A stretch of 64,000 nt of DNA from Caenorhabditis elegans (lineage: Eukaryota > Nematoda > Chromadorea > Rhabditida > Rhabditidae), in the NCBI RefSeq assembly GCF_000002985.6, contig NC_003282.8, positions 12,214,001-12,278,000 of the forward strand, given 5' to 3'. A model generated the notes under the pieces. The model saw nothing but the letters and a program-made list of their open reading frames with translations. It searched no databases and was not told the DNA's origin. The translations under genes and the position numbers were made by a program. Every line of letters starts with the position of its first letter. Positions within the stretch are counted from its first letter, which is position 1. Of this stretch, positions 23,175-36,369 are shown piece by piece.

Positions 23175-24951
23175 CTAAACCAAAACGACTCTATTAGATT
23201 CCTTATTCCATGATTTTTGTAACTGATTAAAGTACATATCACTATGTTGACTCGTTTCAAATTCCATCGCTTCTCCAAATGTATTTTTCAATGTTTTCGA
23301 TCGTTCCAATATAGTTTCCACTTTTGAAGCTCGTAGAATACCCGCCTGAAACAATTCACTATTAACAATAATTTTTAGTGACTAGTATTACTTTTGAAAG
23401 GATTTGCTCAAGATCATTTTGCCACGGTTCATTTGTTTTTAGTATAAGGTATGGCGCCAGAATACAAAGTCTGAAAGTAGGAACTTAAATTTGACGTATT
23501 AAAAATGCGAACTTACAACGTGAAGCTTAGATCAAACACAACAAACATGATTTCTCGATGAAGCGGAGATGAATCATATTGGATAAAAAGTGCACAAGCT
23601 GTGCAGGTGAATGGGAAAAATGCGAGCACGAAGAGGTAATGAGAGAAAAACTGAAAATATTTAAGGTTATTGAACTTGCCAAAAAGGGTTGTAACTTCGA
23701 ATTTGAAATTAAGACTTTCCCAAAAATATCTTAACCTAATTGTTTTCCATCTTCTTAATTAAAAATAATAAACAAGGGAGAAAATACGTTTCACTATGAA
23801 TTTTTAGTTTCCCTGTTTGATCTCCAACAATTGCGGAAAATTTCAGCCTTATTAATTTTACAGTTTCAAACAAAATTTTTAAGCCAAAAATGATTTCACT
23901 CACTTTGTAAACCTTTATGTTCTCCGATATTTGAAACCGAGTACCCAAAGAGTAATCATGTTTGTTTTCACGGTTATCATTATACCAATTTCGATTTATT
24001 CTATACGTGATAATTGAAACAATATAACAAACAATGTTCAGCAGGAAATGAGCACCGACGTAGGCAAATATTAGATTCGCTGAAAATAAATATTATACAA
24101 TACCGATTCGATTATTTGAACTCACTGGAATTAAAGACGTAAGCTGTAAGCATAGAGATAAACGTCATTAGAGCAATGATACCATATGCAATATAATGCC
24201 TTTGTTTCTGTTCGTAATCTTTTATGAACCACGTGGCAAATATCCGTTCCAACATGATAGCAGTTAGAGCAAATAATGCTGAAAACATTTCCGGCTAGTT
24301 TTAAAATTTTGTTATTGAAATCTGGTTTAAAATTCAAATACCAGCAAACTAACTGAAATATGCCCCTATTATCAATTTTGAACTATTTTTTGCCTTTTTG
24401 TTGACAACCGTTCTAGTAAAATTTTTGGTTAACTTGTCAATTTTTAGGGTAAAATACGCTCTGTGGGGCATTCAAAAATTAGTCTTACATTCAAGTTTAT
24501 TTAAATCTCTTTTTTACCAGAACTTACGTGGGCACATGATTGCTGTTCGGAAGTATTGCTTGTACATGAAAAGTGAACTGTCTGAAGTCAACACTGAAAT
24601 TTAAAAAAAAATTCAAATTTCTTATAGTTCATTAAATCTTACCTTCACTTTTCTCCATAACATCAAAAATCTTCTCAATGATCAAGATAACTGAACTAAA
24701 GGGACACGTGGCATAAATCGCTTGATGAATTATTTGTAGATTAGTTTTGTAGTACTTGACACGAACAGTGATTGCCAGATTAAAGAAATAATACATCAAT
24801 CTGATATTTAGTAGTGAACTTCCTGTTACTTTTTACTATTAACTTACGAGAATATATTCAATATAATGATTATGAGAAATACAATGAGAAAATACACGTA
24901 GCATCCATTTTTATTAAAAGCTCGTTCATTAAATTGATCGATTGACAACAT
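23175..24951 (-). CDS. serpentine receptor class e (sre), locus D
   Basis: An intact Sre receptor of 342 residues. Exons are 24848-24951, 24643-24800, 24528-24581, 24126-24278, 23904-24079, 23517-23650, 23392-23470 and 23175-23345; all phases close. Motifs: MLERIFATWFIKDYEQKQR, HDYSLGTRFQISENIKVYK and the tail NTFGEAMEFETSQHSDMYF. Exon 3 is short (54 bp against 57-66 in relatives). Order and orientation match the neighbouring loci, consistent with tandem duplication. Confidence 0.9.
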
Positions 24952-27362
24952 TTCTTTGCTTAAGGAATTGAAAATAATATCAGATTGCGGAACTATAAAA
25001 GATTTCGAGGTGATTTCCGTTCACGAATAGACTATACGATTCTGGTTATCATTTGGGAATTGAGGGTAAGTTTTGAGACAAAAAACAATTAGAAGCAGAG
25101 ACGAGGAATGTGATGTTTTAAGTTTTCTATTGATTGTGAGGTATTTGTAATAATTATGACGAAAATTTTACTTAGTGACGTACCTACTATATAGTACTAG
25201 GGTGGACCTATAGGTATGGGGACTTTTTGGATTATGGAGTGAAAGTTTTGAAAAGTTTAGCTTAAAGAATCACAGAAACAGTAGAAAAATAACGGCAGTG
25301 GAATTGAATCTGAGTTCAAAATGACCGAAATTTCTAGTTGATTTAACAATAAAACAACTATTACTTGGCCAAACATAGAAAACAAACCAAAAAAATTGAA
25401 ACCAAGAGCAATTTTGGTGAACTTTCAAATTTTCGAACGAGCATTTTTTCGCATTGCAATCAGACATAAAAACGTCCAAAATAAAATTAATTTTGGATTT
25501 TCAGAAATTTAAATAACAATCTGAAAAAAAATCGAATAATTTTTTTCAATTTTTTCAATTTGTCAATATTCAGGAAAAATATTCAAAAACGCCCGAAAAA
25601 ATACAAAAAAAAATTGTATTGAAAATTATCCTTTGATTTGCTGTCATAAATTCATTGAGTTCGAAAACAAAGATTAACCAAATAAAATGAAAAGCTCGCC
25701 GAAAAATCAAACTATCTTCGTACCTACGGACCTACCGCGCATGCCTACCTCCTATATTTCAAAATCTACCAAACAGATACACAAGTATTTTGGTAGCAGG
25801 CAGATAGTCGCCTGCTCGGCATTTCGTGCCTACTTTCTCCCACCTTTTTGCCGGAAGGCGGAAAATGACCATAACTAGGCGGCAAAAAGGTGGTAGAAAG
25901 GTGGCAAAAAGGTGAGAGGAAGGTGGAAAAAAGGCGTACAGAAGGTGGGAAGCCCAAAAACAGTGAATCCGCCGTTTTTTGACCTTCCCACTTTCTGTAA
26001 ACCTTTCTACCACCTTTTTGCCGCCTAGTTATCGCCATTGTTCGCCTTCCGGCAAAAAGGTGGGAGAAAGAAGACGCGAAATGCCAAGTGGGCTATAAAT
26101 TTCTTTAAAAAACTTTTTGAGCAGACACTCGGAAGCAGAAGCAATTTTGTAGAAATATAAAAATACGTTCTTTAAGGATATTTTTTAAAAAAAGCGTGGA
26201 GGGTATAAGAAATTGAAATGAAACTAAAAATTATGAGAAGTTGTACGTGTTTTTATTTATGTCCACTATGGATCGGAAATGTGCATTTCCTTTATTCAAA
26301 AGACGAGTGTCTTTTTTTAGTTTTTTCATTAAATTTTGTTCTAGAAAATGAAGATAGACTACACGCTAAAATTAGAGATACTTTGTGGACATGGGAAAAA
26401 GTAAATGAATAGATATATATCGTTTCTTCTCGCATCCTTTTATTATGGTTTTCAATTGGTAATGACGATGTCAATAGATTAGACCTATGAGCTGTAAAAG
26501 GATTAGTTTTGTATTCTTTCTAGTGACATAGGCGCGTTTTGTTCAAGTTTTGGCATATTCGTAAGAAAGAAGCAAAGGACGTATATGACTATTGAGAAAA
26601 GAGGAGGAATTGCAGTTCATTGCACTTGTCAAAACAGTTGGCAGTGGTAAGATCTGGTAAGAGCAGTGTAGGATCTGGGTGCATTTCAATAATTAATAAG
26701 CAAATTCAAATTCTGAAATTTTAATACTATCAGGAAGTTGTTATACTAATTTCTAAAAAGATCGGATTTAGCAAATTTTAATTTTTTACAAACTCTCACT
26801 TCTATGCGAAATTTGGATTAGACATTGAAGGAAATATTTTCATTTTTTTAATCTTAAAAATTATGTTCTGCAAAATCCACCGTGTGAATATGTCTTCAGA
26901 TAATATAATTGAAACCTACACGGAGTAGGAATTTTCTCCAAAATTGGAATTTTGAAATAAGACTTCTCAAAACTTAATTAGTCAAGAAAAACGCATTTAA
27001 ATTTCGTTTAAATATTCGAAATATGAAATATTATATTTAAGAAATATTGCCGTCATGTTGCAGTAAGGTGCAACTAAATTAACAAAAAACTCGGCAAAAT
27101 TAGCAAAATGTTAAAAGGGCTGCGAAATTGATAAATAGGATGTTCGATGTTCCAGCTTAATTCGACCTTTTTTGAATTTTGGGAATAAACTGTACAAAGT
27201 TTTTCAATTAAAGAAATGCATATTTATCTGTTTTAATTTTGAGTACCGTAAAATTAGCGGAAGTGATTTTTTGGGGACAATTTCCAACACATAAAAACAC
27301 AGTAAAAAAATTTATTCATAACAAATTAGAAAAAAAAATTAAATCTTTTAAAAATTATCTTC
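24952..27362. other. 2.4 kb intergenic between sre loci D and E
   Basis: This holds a GCCTAC-family repeat piece at 25720-25835 and a 240-bp inverted-repeat element at 25833-26075 (separate entry). The rest is AT-rich. A 64-codon plus frame at 26218-26412 has no coding character. Confidence 0.6.
25833..26075. mobile_element. inverted-repeat MITE with CACCTTTTTGCCG motif
   Basis: The left arm (CTTTCTCCCACCTTTTTGCC, continuing with GGAAGGCG and AACTAGGCGGCAAAAAGGTG) is repeated in reverse complement at 25985-26075. The centre carries repeated GGCAAAAAGGTG/AAGGTGG units. It folds into a near-continuous ~100-bp hairpin. No coding capacity. Confidence 0.7.
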
Positions 27363-30300
27363 TTATGTCGGGATATTATTAGGTTTTGTCGTATTCCATG
27401 AGTTTGTCAATTGACTAAAATAAACATCCGTTTGAACATTTTTTCCCACATTCATCCGTTCGCCAAATGTTGTTTTTAATTGTAAACTCGGTTTTCCAAT
27501 AGCTAAACTTGAACACTTCACTTCCGATGTGTACTGAATAGTATTTTTAGGTAACAAACTGGCAATCCTAGAATGCAACTCACCAGTTTCAAACATTTTT
27601 TGAACTCGTGCTGCCACGTGGTATTATTTTTATAATGAAGGTACGGACAGACTAGAATGAAAATTGTGTAGATTGTATCAAAAGAGAGTAGAAAAATATT
27701 CTTTTCCGAGGCAGTAAATGACAAGCTGGTGAGCATCAGGAGAAGTGAGCAAACTGTGGCAAAAACAGCAACCGTTAAGGCAAATATGTGGAAGAACTGT
27801 AAAACAGGAATTTTGCGATGACGACAAGGACTATTAGGTTTTTATGTTGAGAATGTTTTTCCTGTTACTGATTTCTCATGATAGTAGTTCCCACAGAATT
27901 GGGCGATTCATTTTCAGAGCATATCGGGTAAGTTTAAAGGCGGAGTGGTGCCAGTGGGAAAATGATTAAAACCACTTATATGAAACCAAAATAACCAAAT
28001 ATCATAGTAAAACTTTTAAAAACATCAGAACATTTGTTATTTTATTTCAAAAAGTAGTAATTACTCATAGTCAGTTTTTGCCACTTTTATCGAAATTGTA
28101 GAACGGCATTTGACGCACATTTCTGTAACACGTGAAACAGTAAAATTTATATATTTAAAAAACTCTGTTTTTAACTGTTTCCGCGGTAACTTTGAAAGCT
28201 TTTTTTGTATTAAGAAAAACAATGTTCCAATCATCATAAATTCGATCAGGCGTGCGCGGCAATTGCCGACCGGCAATTCTACAAAATGAGACGTTTGGGC
28301 ATGTTCCCCCGATATTTTTTATTAAAATTTAATGATACAATATAGAAAAATACTTGCTTTATTTGTAAATAATTTTTATTAGACTTGGAAGAACCGAGAA
28401 AGTGTTCAAAAATTGTCCGAATGCTGAAATTTGCCGGTGAAAATTGCCGTCAATTTTCCGGCAATGTTCAACATTCAGACTATTTTTGAAGATTTTTCCA
28501 ATTTTTTCTACTAAAATAACAGTTATTTTCAAATAAAAGAAATATTTTTCTATATTGTATCATTAAATTTTACAGAAAAATATCGGGGAAACATGTCCAA
28601 CCGTCTGATTTTGTATAATTGCCGCGCACCCCCCGAATTCCATACATTTCATATTGCTTGAGTTAACTTGTTTTTTTCTTGTTTCAAAAATTTCAAATTT
28701 TGTATCGATTATAAAAATTCCACTTTTCCCAATATTGTCATAAACTCTTAAACTTTCAATTTTATGATTACTCACTTTGGCAAATTGAATGTTTTCTGAA
28801 ATTTGGTAACGTTCCGTCAGCGAATACGTATGTAATTTTCGAAGTGAGCAATTGTAGTAGTAGCGATTCAGTTTGTAGTTAATTATATTTACCTACGAAT
28901 TATCAGATATTATGTGTATTTTATGTCAAGGCGTATGGAAATATTTTCTACTTACAATGTAGCTAATGATATTGCTCATGAATAATACAAGAAATGGATA
29001 GAATGTTGTCGAGACTGAAAATCACGTGGTTTTGATGCGAAAACAGGGGTAAACTTACATTGTGTGCAGACAAGAACGGATATAATTGAGATGAGATAAA
29101 TGAGAAAACTCATGGTATAGCCAATATATGAACGATTCTCTTTTTCATAATCATGAAGGAAATAAGTGGCAAGTGAACGTTCAATGGCATAAGCTGGCAG
29201 ACACATGAATCCTGGAAAATGTCAAATTATTATAGGAACTTTTGAGAGATTTCAATACCTATAGATGAGGTCATGAGTCGAATAAACTGGATAATTTGAA
29301 ATAAGTATGTGTTTGGGTTGTAACCTGGAAATGGCAAGTTTTATGTAAAGTTCATCAATTTTTAAACTAAATTGGTCGGGGCGCTTATTCAGAGAAATTT
29401 TCAAACTTTTATACATTTGGTTTGGTTTGGTTTGGTTTTTGACTTGGATTTGTCTTGGCTCTCCGAGAGACGTGCCGAAGCACGAATTATCTAACGATAT
29501 TTAACGATAGATTTTCCACGTTGGCACAAAGAGCTATGTCACTCCAAAGCACCCAAGTTAAAAATAAAAACAGGCAATTGCCAGTAGGCAGGCACGTGCG
29601 CATGAAGGCCTACCACTTTCCGGTCGAGGCGGCATGGGGGGGGCTCTGCACCTTGCTGTTCCCCCTGGCGACCCACCAGCAGTTCGAAAAATAAGGATCG
29701 ATCATACATTTAAATTTTAACCGAAGAACAAAAATTTCATTCGACTTCCTCCTAGCTCCCCACGAATTTTGCAAAAATTATCCGAATAACTTGAACTCCG
29801 GTTGATTCTTCGTTTCCTTTTCCTTTTAAAAACATAATCTCCTTTTTGCCATTTTATGATCTTTTATATTCCTTCTCTCTTTCACACAAACCTTCTTTAA
29901 AATCCCAGATTATCAATATCTTTTCAACAATGAAAACGATATGATTAATTGGGCACGTGACATAGACAAACTGATGAATTCGTCGAATATTATTCATTGA
30001 GCCTCTTGTCCGATAGTCAATACACACATTTAACATGTAGTACAAGATTCTGGAAAGTTAGAATTTTGGTTTTTTTCAGGTTTTTGCATTATGTCGCAAT
30101 GACGAACGCTTTTACGGTGATTGTTTTGAAGAAACAGTCGAAAATAAGTTGCGTAACTTCATATCTCATTAAATATGACAGACATCAGTTTCAAATTGTT
30201 TCAAAAATATTTTTAATAAGAAACGCCTGTCATAATTTATGTTTGTGTTAAAAAATAATCAAATTTTTGGTTCCTTCTGGTTTTGGTTCCTGGCACGAGC

Positions 30301-30798
30301 GATTTTTTAGTTGCCGTACCCGCGAGTACGGTAGCTGGAAAGTATTTATCATTTTATTTGCAGTGTGTCCGCTTTATTAGATGACAGTTTTCAGATAAAA
30401 ATTCCAAAAAATTAGATAATTTTAAAGTGCTGACGGTACTTGGTAAAGTTCTACTCGTACAAGGACCCAATGTTGCAGTTTTGGCAAAAAAGACAATATT
30501 ATATTACACTAGTCTGACTATTTCGAAATGTTAGATTTTTAGAATTATATTATTTTAAACGCATTCTGTCAGGGACACAAAGATCTACTTGACAAATACA
30601 AGCGTCTACAAAAAATACAGAAAAAAGGCGGTAGGTAGGCAGGTAATCAGAAAACCGTTCAGTATTATATTTCACTTTTTGAATCCTTACTCACCCAATA
30701 AAATTTGCAGTTATCTCTAGTTTAAATATGAGTGAAAATATTTCAATTGTACCATTCTCAACTGCTTCATTTCTATCAAAACGGAGCACATTCAGCAT
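27363..30798 (-). CDS. serpentine receptor class e (sre), locus E, diverged exon structure
   Basis: An intact diverged Sre receptor of 346 residues. Exons are 30695-30798, 29892-30049, 29259-29324, 29059-29211, 28956-29014, 28776-28892, 27584-27796 and 27363-27533. The DYE motif is AIERSLATYFLHDYEKENR, the later loop is TYSLTERYQISENIQFAK, and the tail is TTFGERMNVGKNVQTDVYF. Relative to loci A, C and D, exon 5 is split by an intron (59+117 = 176 bp) and exons 6 and 7 are fused (213 = 134+79 bp). Three introns carry repeat insertions: 30050-30694, 29325-29891 (GC-rich block at ~29560-29690), and 27797-28775 (a MITE). The 50-bp last intron (27534-27583) restores the correct tail frame. Confidence 0.88.
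28252..28629. mobile_element. 378-bp MITE in sre locus E intron
   Basis: The terminal inverted repeats begin GTGCGCGGCAATT (28252 onward, and the reverse complement ending at 28629). Similarity continues inward through ACAAAATGAGACG and AAATTTAATGATAC, so most of the element folds back. A related element lies in the tag-335 intron at 62744-63060. Confidence 0.75.
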
Positions 30799-32288
30799 GA
30801 TGACCTATAAGCATGAAATTATAACTCTCAGAAGATATGATAGATAAAAAAGAAATAAAATTGAATAAAAAATGGAGATTAGAAAGACAACCTGGTGAGT
30901 TGAATGATTAGAAAATGCATTGTGATGCAAGTCTCGCTGCAGCATAAAAAAGTAATGAAAAGAAGAAGGAGGAGTTAGGGGTCTTCCCGTCTACTATTCT
31001 GATTCAAATTTGGAGGTAATGCTGACGTACTGGTTTGAAATTGATCGAATTGTATCCAGTCACTATAAAATATTGGAAAATAATGGTCTCGGTTTCTTGG
31101 AAGATATCTAAGTGCTTACTTTGAAGAAAGATTTCGCAAGAAAAAATGAAGGAGGTCAAGACAAAAATGAACAGAACGTATTAGTTACACATGGTCTAGT
31201 TGGTCTTTCAGAGGTAGGGTGCACTTCTTTTTGTTACTTTCTGTAGTGTTTTTTCAGAATAATGCTCATTTAGTAAGGTCAGCTCGTACCAAAGTTCAAT
31301 TTTAGCATCGCTTTTTTCCTAGTTTCTTTTGTTTGATAATTTATGTAAGATTATATAATGACTAAACATATTTTGAAGTTTTCTAAATTCGAAATAAGTA
31401 GTACAATTTTTCAGCAAGTACCGATAACACACATTTTTTACATCGGAAACCTTTTTTTTTGAAAAATGAAGAACAAAATATCTTTAAAAAATTAAAACGT
31501 TTTCTTGCAAACTTAAAATATTTTGACCATAAATTAAGTTTGTGATTGTTTGAAAAAGTGCGCAAACTTATGTACATATTTATGAGTTTTTTCTGTTTGA
31601 CAGGTAACAAACATTTGTCGTATTTTTTTCCTTTTTGTCGCGAACTTTTTTTGAAAAAAAAACCTCCGCAAAAACCAATTTCCCACTGAAAAGTGTTGGA
31701 AATGTAAAACTTTTAGACATGTTTTATTTACCCAATTAAAAAATCTCAATCGAAAAATACAAAAGATAACAAAAACAAACATGGGAAAATGAACTGGAAG
31801 AAAAAATAATTAAATCGTACAACTTGAATACTTTGCAATTTTTTTTTCCAAAAAGTGTTCGGACAGGATTTTTGATTTTCAAAAATTCCAAAAAAAAACA
31901 GGGAAATATCACATATTTCCACAATTTTTCCACATTATACCTGTACAGAGAGTGTAGATAGTTAGAGAGTGTCAGACATCCGGGACCCAAAGGGGCGGGC
32001 GCGCGGAAGAGCCGATTTGTGTCGATTTACGGAATGTTGTCAACGAGAAAAATTTGGTAAATCGATGCAAATCGTCTCTTCCGCGCGCCCGCCCCTTTGG
32101 GTCCCGGATGTCTGTCACTCTCTAACTATCTACACTCTCTGTACCGGTAATATACCAAATGTGGAATGTTAACTTTTGTAAGTTGTAAGAACAAATTTGC
32201 AATGTGGGGAAAAAGTTAACTAGAACATATTAGTGAAGACATTTGAAAACGTTGGCATTTCATTCGGAATTCTTCTTAATTGCCCTAC
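30799..32288. other. intergenic downstream of DnaJ-like relic H and upstream of sre locus E
   Basis: AT-rich, with a palindromic element at 31939-32152 (separate entry). Minus frames at 31383-31990 are phenylalanine/lysine-rich AT artefacts. No gene called. Confidence 0.55.
31939..32152. mobile_element. palindromic MITE with GC-rich arms
   Basis: The arms run from about TGTACAGAGAGTGTAGATAG to GGGCGCGCGGAAGAG... and reappear in reverse complement at 32072-32145 (CTCTTCCGCGCGCCC through CTACACTCTCTGTA). Each arm is ~75 bp with one or two mismatches. The central part contains TGTCGATTTACG, a motif also seen near 39090 and 54525. Confidence 0.8.
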
Positions 32289-33160
32289 TCATATTTTGAT
32301 AATCTCCCGCAAAATCGATATATTATCCTTGAACCAATCATTAATTTCCTTAAATTGATCTACAAAACTGCTCCAGCAATAAATGATAAATTCACTAAAA
32401 TAGTTCCAAAATACTTCCACGTTGGTCCATGTAAAACTTGAAGTCGATTTGAGCATGTTGTAGCAAAACTGTTTAATCCCATCAAAGTCCTCACAAAAAT
32501 TATTCGAAAATTTTTTTCTATTTTCATAAAAGAGTTGAAGAATCGTTCCGAAGATGTGGATAGGTTTGAAAAAACGTCTCTAAAGTTTTCGTGGCCGAAT
32601 ATATTCGAAATGACTGAGCCAATGAACTTCAGAACTGCTAGTAAGACATTCCATAGAGACCAGAAGACGATAGTTGTGAGATTCCACACAAATGATGCAA
32701 ATGCCACGCAAACTCGAGAAATGAGCTTCACGAAGAATTGAAAAATTAAGGCAGATATTTGAATAAGATATCCAGTATTTCTGAATAAAGCGATTTTAAA
32801 ATAGTACACCTTTTTAGCTGTTAGATATTGTAGAAAATCATTTAAGTGAATGATTTTCTACAATATCGCCACAACTAGAAGTTTTAGCAGAGAAACTGGT
32901 TGAGATTTTTTTTGAATTTGAAGTTTAAAAAATATTAATACTACAGACATAATGCAACCAAACCGCAGTAACCACAACGAATCCAAATATGCAATGCAAT
33001 CTTGTCTCTGTCTTGTCGATAACGTAGGAATTATCCGTGTCAATTTCATAATTTCTTTTGTTTCACATTTTGTGAGCGAGGTACGTATTGGTTGTTACTG
33101 GTAAAAGTGTTTCCACGTTCAAAGTCTTCTGAAATTTCTGTGGTTATGATTATTTGGTAA
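32289..33160 (-). pseudogene. DnaJ-like family relic H (membrane C-terminal part only)
   Basis: Coding-like blocks resemble the C-terminal half of the J-protein at 37248-38648. One block (33060-33140) has FERGNTFTSNNQYVPRSQ. A second, in a different frame, has NSYVIDKTETR followed by a hydrophobic segment (FGFVVVTAVWLHYV). A third is a hydrophobic stretch beginning RNTGYLIQISALIFQFFVKL, parallel to [18 protein letters not shown] in the intact gene. The 3' part, in another frame, ends SSFVDQFKEINDWFKDN, which resembles the repeat protein at 43528. Joining the blocks needs a frameshift near 33055 and doubtful short introns, and no J domain is found upstream. A functional gene with unusual introns cannot be excluded. 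Confidence 0.45.
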
Positions 33161-33891
33161 CACAAATACTTTTATTTATTCCAAGTGGTTGGAAAACTCC
33201 AAATGTTCAATTTAAAAAACTGAAATTCAGGCATTTAAAGGCCAATATTCCTATGCTGTCATATTCTTATGCTGACGTCTTCTTATGCTGTCAATTTTTT
33301 TGCATCTTCTTATGCTGTCACGTTCTTATGCTGTCGCCCAGTACATTGAAATCTTCTTATGCTGACATTATTTTTGCCAGCATAAGAATACAAGAGAATT
33401 GGGTCATTTTTGAGAAATATTCTTATGCTGGCAAAAATTTTTTCTGTGGATTTCGTGCTCCAAAAAGAGCACAATACCAAATTTCGAGCTCTTTTGGCTT
33501 TATTTACTATTTATTACGAGTTTGGAATCGACGTAGACACGCTTGAGAACAAAAATTTACTTTTGAATTTGTTTTTATAGCAATTCGAGCATCCTGACAA
33601 CGACGGAAAAGTCTTATTTTAATTCGAAAATGAATTTTACAGACCATTATTCTTATATAGAGAGAGAAAATAGATTTTCTGGCCCATTTTCAAATTTGAG
33701 ATAATTTTTGGAGAAATCTCATTGCCAACTATCCTATGCTGAAACCTTTGAAATATGCTTATGCTGACGTTTTGAATATGCTTATGCTGACGTGCGCTTA
33801 TGCTGACATGAGCTCTCACGAGAATTTCGTGATCCAAAAAACACATTGAAAGCTTATATCAGGACACTTGACGATGGAAAAGAAAACTGAA

Positions 33892-33960
33892 CCTATCCAG
33901 ATTCGAACCAGCAATGACTGTATCTGAAGACCGCGCCCTTAACCACTACACCAAAAGGGC
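33892..33960 (-). other. tRNA-like segment, element 1 left arm
   Basis: Read on the minus strand it begins GCCCTTTTGG, has an A-box-like TGGTGTAGTGG and a B-box GGTTCGAATC, and ends GGATAGG. The two ends do not pair as an acceptor stem, so it is probably not a working tRNA. Its 'GGGCGCGG' tract differs from the other three copies, which read GCGCACGG. Confidence 0.6.
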
Positions 33961-35038
33961 GAGAGGTGCGCGCGTTCTCAAGGAATATATGAAATCAGTC
34001 GAGCTGTATGACAGCTAGAGCTTCTCTCGATTGGAAGATATCTAGTACTTGAAAATGTGTTCATAAGGATTGGAACTACTACAGAATAAGTCATTAAGTT
34101 ATTTTCTGTTCCTATTGTTCAGTTTCTACAAGTAATCTATTCCACATTGACTTTTATTGTGAATTTGAACCTTCCGTTGGCCTAAAATACTTCTGGAGAG
34201 CTACTTTTTTCGAGAGTATTCTTAAGTCTTCTACAAATTCAACTTGTTGGAATATCGGGAACTTCTCCGATTCCTCGAAAATACTGTTGTTTAAAAAAAA
34301 ATTTTGGCCTAAATTTTTTTTCCTCAAAAACACCTTCATTCTGGTATTTTCTAGGAGCATATGTCATCTGTATTGTTTAATGATTTTTTTTGCTTCAAAA
34401 GCTCTGTTTTTGTGCTTAAAACTCTCATTTTTGTCGATTTCCTAATTTAAAACATGGAAATTAAAAACATTTCGGAGTACGGTACACATCGGTGTTTGCG
34501 TACCTTTGCGTATCGTGCATTTAATTCGACTTTTTAATGTACCATGTTTTATGCTAGAAACTCCACAAAAGTTCTTTTTCAGCACACAAACAGAGCTTTT
34601 GAAGCGCAAAAAAATTCTTAAACAATACAGATGACATATGCTCCTAGAAAATACCAGAATGGAGGTGTTTTTGAAGAAAAAAAAATTTAGGCCAAAATTT
34701 TTTTTTAAACAACAATATTTTCGAGGAATCAGAGAAGTTCCCGATTTTCCAACAAGTTGAATTTGTAGAAGACTTAAGAATACTCTCGAAAAAAGTAGCT
34801 CTCCAGAAGTATTTTAGGCCAACGGAAGGTTCAAATTCACAATAAAAGTCAATGTGGAATAGATTTCTTGTAGAAACTGAACATTAGGAACAGAAAATAG
34901 CTCAATGACTTATTCTGTAGTAGTTCCAATCTTTATGAACACATTTTCAAGTACTAGATATCTTCCAATCGAGAGAAGCTCTAGTTGTCATACAGCTCGA
35001 CTGATTTCATATATTCCTTGAGAACGCGCGCACCTTTC

Positions 35039-35107
35039 GCCCTTTTGGTGTAGTGGTTAAGCGCACGGTCTTCAGATACAGTCATTGCTGGTTCGAATCT
35101 GGATAGG
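35039..35107 (+). other. tRNA-like segment, element 1 right arm
   Basis: Mirror copy of the left-arm segment. The A-box TGGTGTAGTGG lies at 35046-35056 and fits TRGYNNANNNG; the B-box GGTTCGAATC is at 35090-35099. Spacing of ~34 bases between boxes is normal for a tRNA-type RNA polymerase III promoter. The acceptor ends do not pair. Confidence 0.6.
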
Positions 35108-36050
35108 TTCAGTTTTCTTTTCCATCGTCAAGTGTCCTGATATAAGCTTTCAATGTGTTTTTTGGATCACGAAATTCTCGTGAGAGCTCTTGTCAGCATA
35201 AGCGCACGTCAGCATAAGCATATTCAAAACGTCAGCATAAGCATATTTCAAAGGTTTCAACATAGGATAGTTGGCAATGAGATTGTGCAATAATATGTGT
35301 CCAACTGAAATGTTGTTGGCGATAGTGTCAAAAACATTTGGTTTTTTAGGTTTCAATATATTTTCGATTTATGAAAAAAAATCCAAAGGGTACCCCTTAC
35401 AAAAATTTTCAAAATTCTTTTTTGTTTTTTTGAAAACTTTTTAAAATTTGATCAGATGTTATAGAAAAATGCAAAGTTTGTAGTTGATCTAGTTTAGATG
35501 TTCCGAACACGATTTCAGACAGAAACCTGAGGTATAGTAGAACCTCAAAATTCAAAATACGCACTCACTTCGGATGTATATATCTCCGTGGGAATATTTT
35601 TTAAGACAAAGTAATAAACTACAAAGTTGTATATCTTAATCTGAAGTACAACTTTGTAGTTGATTGTTTTTCATTAAAAAATTTTTTGGTTGAGATATGA
35701 ACAGAAAAAGAAGAAGAAAATACAAGCATGAAGGTGCCGAACTTTACACAACTTTATCTCGACCAACAAATTTTTTGATAAAAAACAATCAACTACAAAG
35801 TTGTACTTTAGATTAAGATAAACAACTTTGTAGTTGATCACTTTGTCATAAAAAATTTTTCCACGGAGATATCAGCATCCGAAGTGAGTGCGTTTTTTGA
35901 GCTTAGGGGTTCTACTATACCTCAGGTTTTCGTCTGCAATAGTGTGCAGAACATCCAAACTAGAAAAAACTACAAACATTGCATTTTTCTGATCAAATTT
36001 TGAAAAGTTTTCAAAAAAAATAAATTTTGGAAAATTTTATTAGATAGAGG

Positions 36051-36369
36051 TAGTCAAAGAGCATTTGAAGGTAGTCAATGAGCATATATACATCAGATCT
36101 CATCTCCATTTTTCCGGAATTTCAGGAAATGAGAAAGTGCTCGACCCTCTTAGACATCAAAAAGTAACATGTTATTGAAAATTCTGATTTTTCAGCGAAA
36201 AAAACTGAAAATTCTGAAAAATTAGATAAAGGTAGTCAATGAGCCGAAAGGTGGTCAATGATCTAAGGTAGTCAATGAGCAAAGGTAGTCAATGAGCCGA
36301 AAGGTAGTCAATGATCTAAGGTAGTCAAAGAGCAAAAGGTAGTCAAAGAGAAGGTAGTCAAAGAGTGTT
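36051..36369. repeat. GGTAGTCAATGAGC tandem motif array
   Basis: At least nine copies of a 12-20 bp unit around GGTAGTCAATGAG (variant GTCAAAGAG) end at GTGTTTGCC, the same terminus as the GGCAAACACT ends inside element 2. It looks like the subterminal array of a related element whose other end is not visible here. Confidence 0.7.

Noticed and set aside
25759-26038. 84- and 90-codon minus ORFs
   Set aside because: They fall in the inverted-repeat element with CACCTTTTTGCCG units.
31383-31990. Overlapping minus ORFs rich in F and K
   Set aside because: AT-rich sequence artefacts with no splice-compatible neighbours.
34154-34360. 68-codon minus-strand ORF (and its plus-strand twin at 41659-41865)
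   Set aside because: It lies wholly inside the inner palindrome, the mirror-arm copies are disrupted, and the composition is that of AT-rich repeat DNA. Identity between copies reflects recent element duplication, not protein selection.
35039-35107. Calling the segment a functional tRNA gene
   Set aside because: A- and B-boxes are good but the acceptor ends (GCCCTTT / GGATAGG) do not pair and the anticodon arm does not fold cleanly, so it is listed only as tRNA-like.
36051-36369. CRISPR-like array
   Set aside because: Units are short, variable and nearly contiguous without unique spacers, in a eukaryotic genome; they are subterminal transposon motifs.
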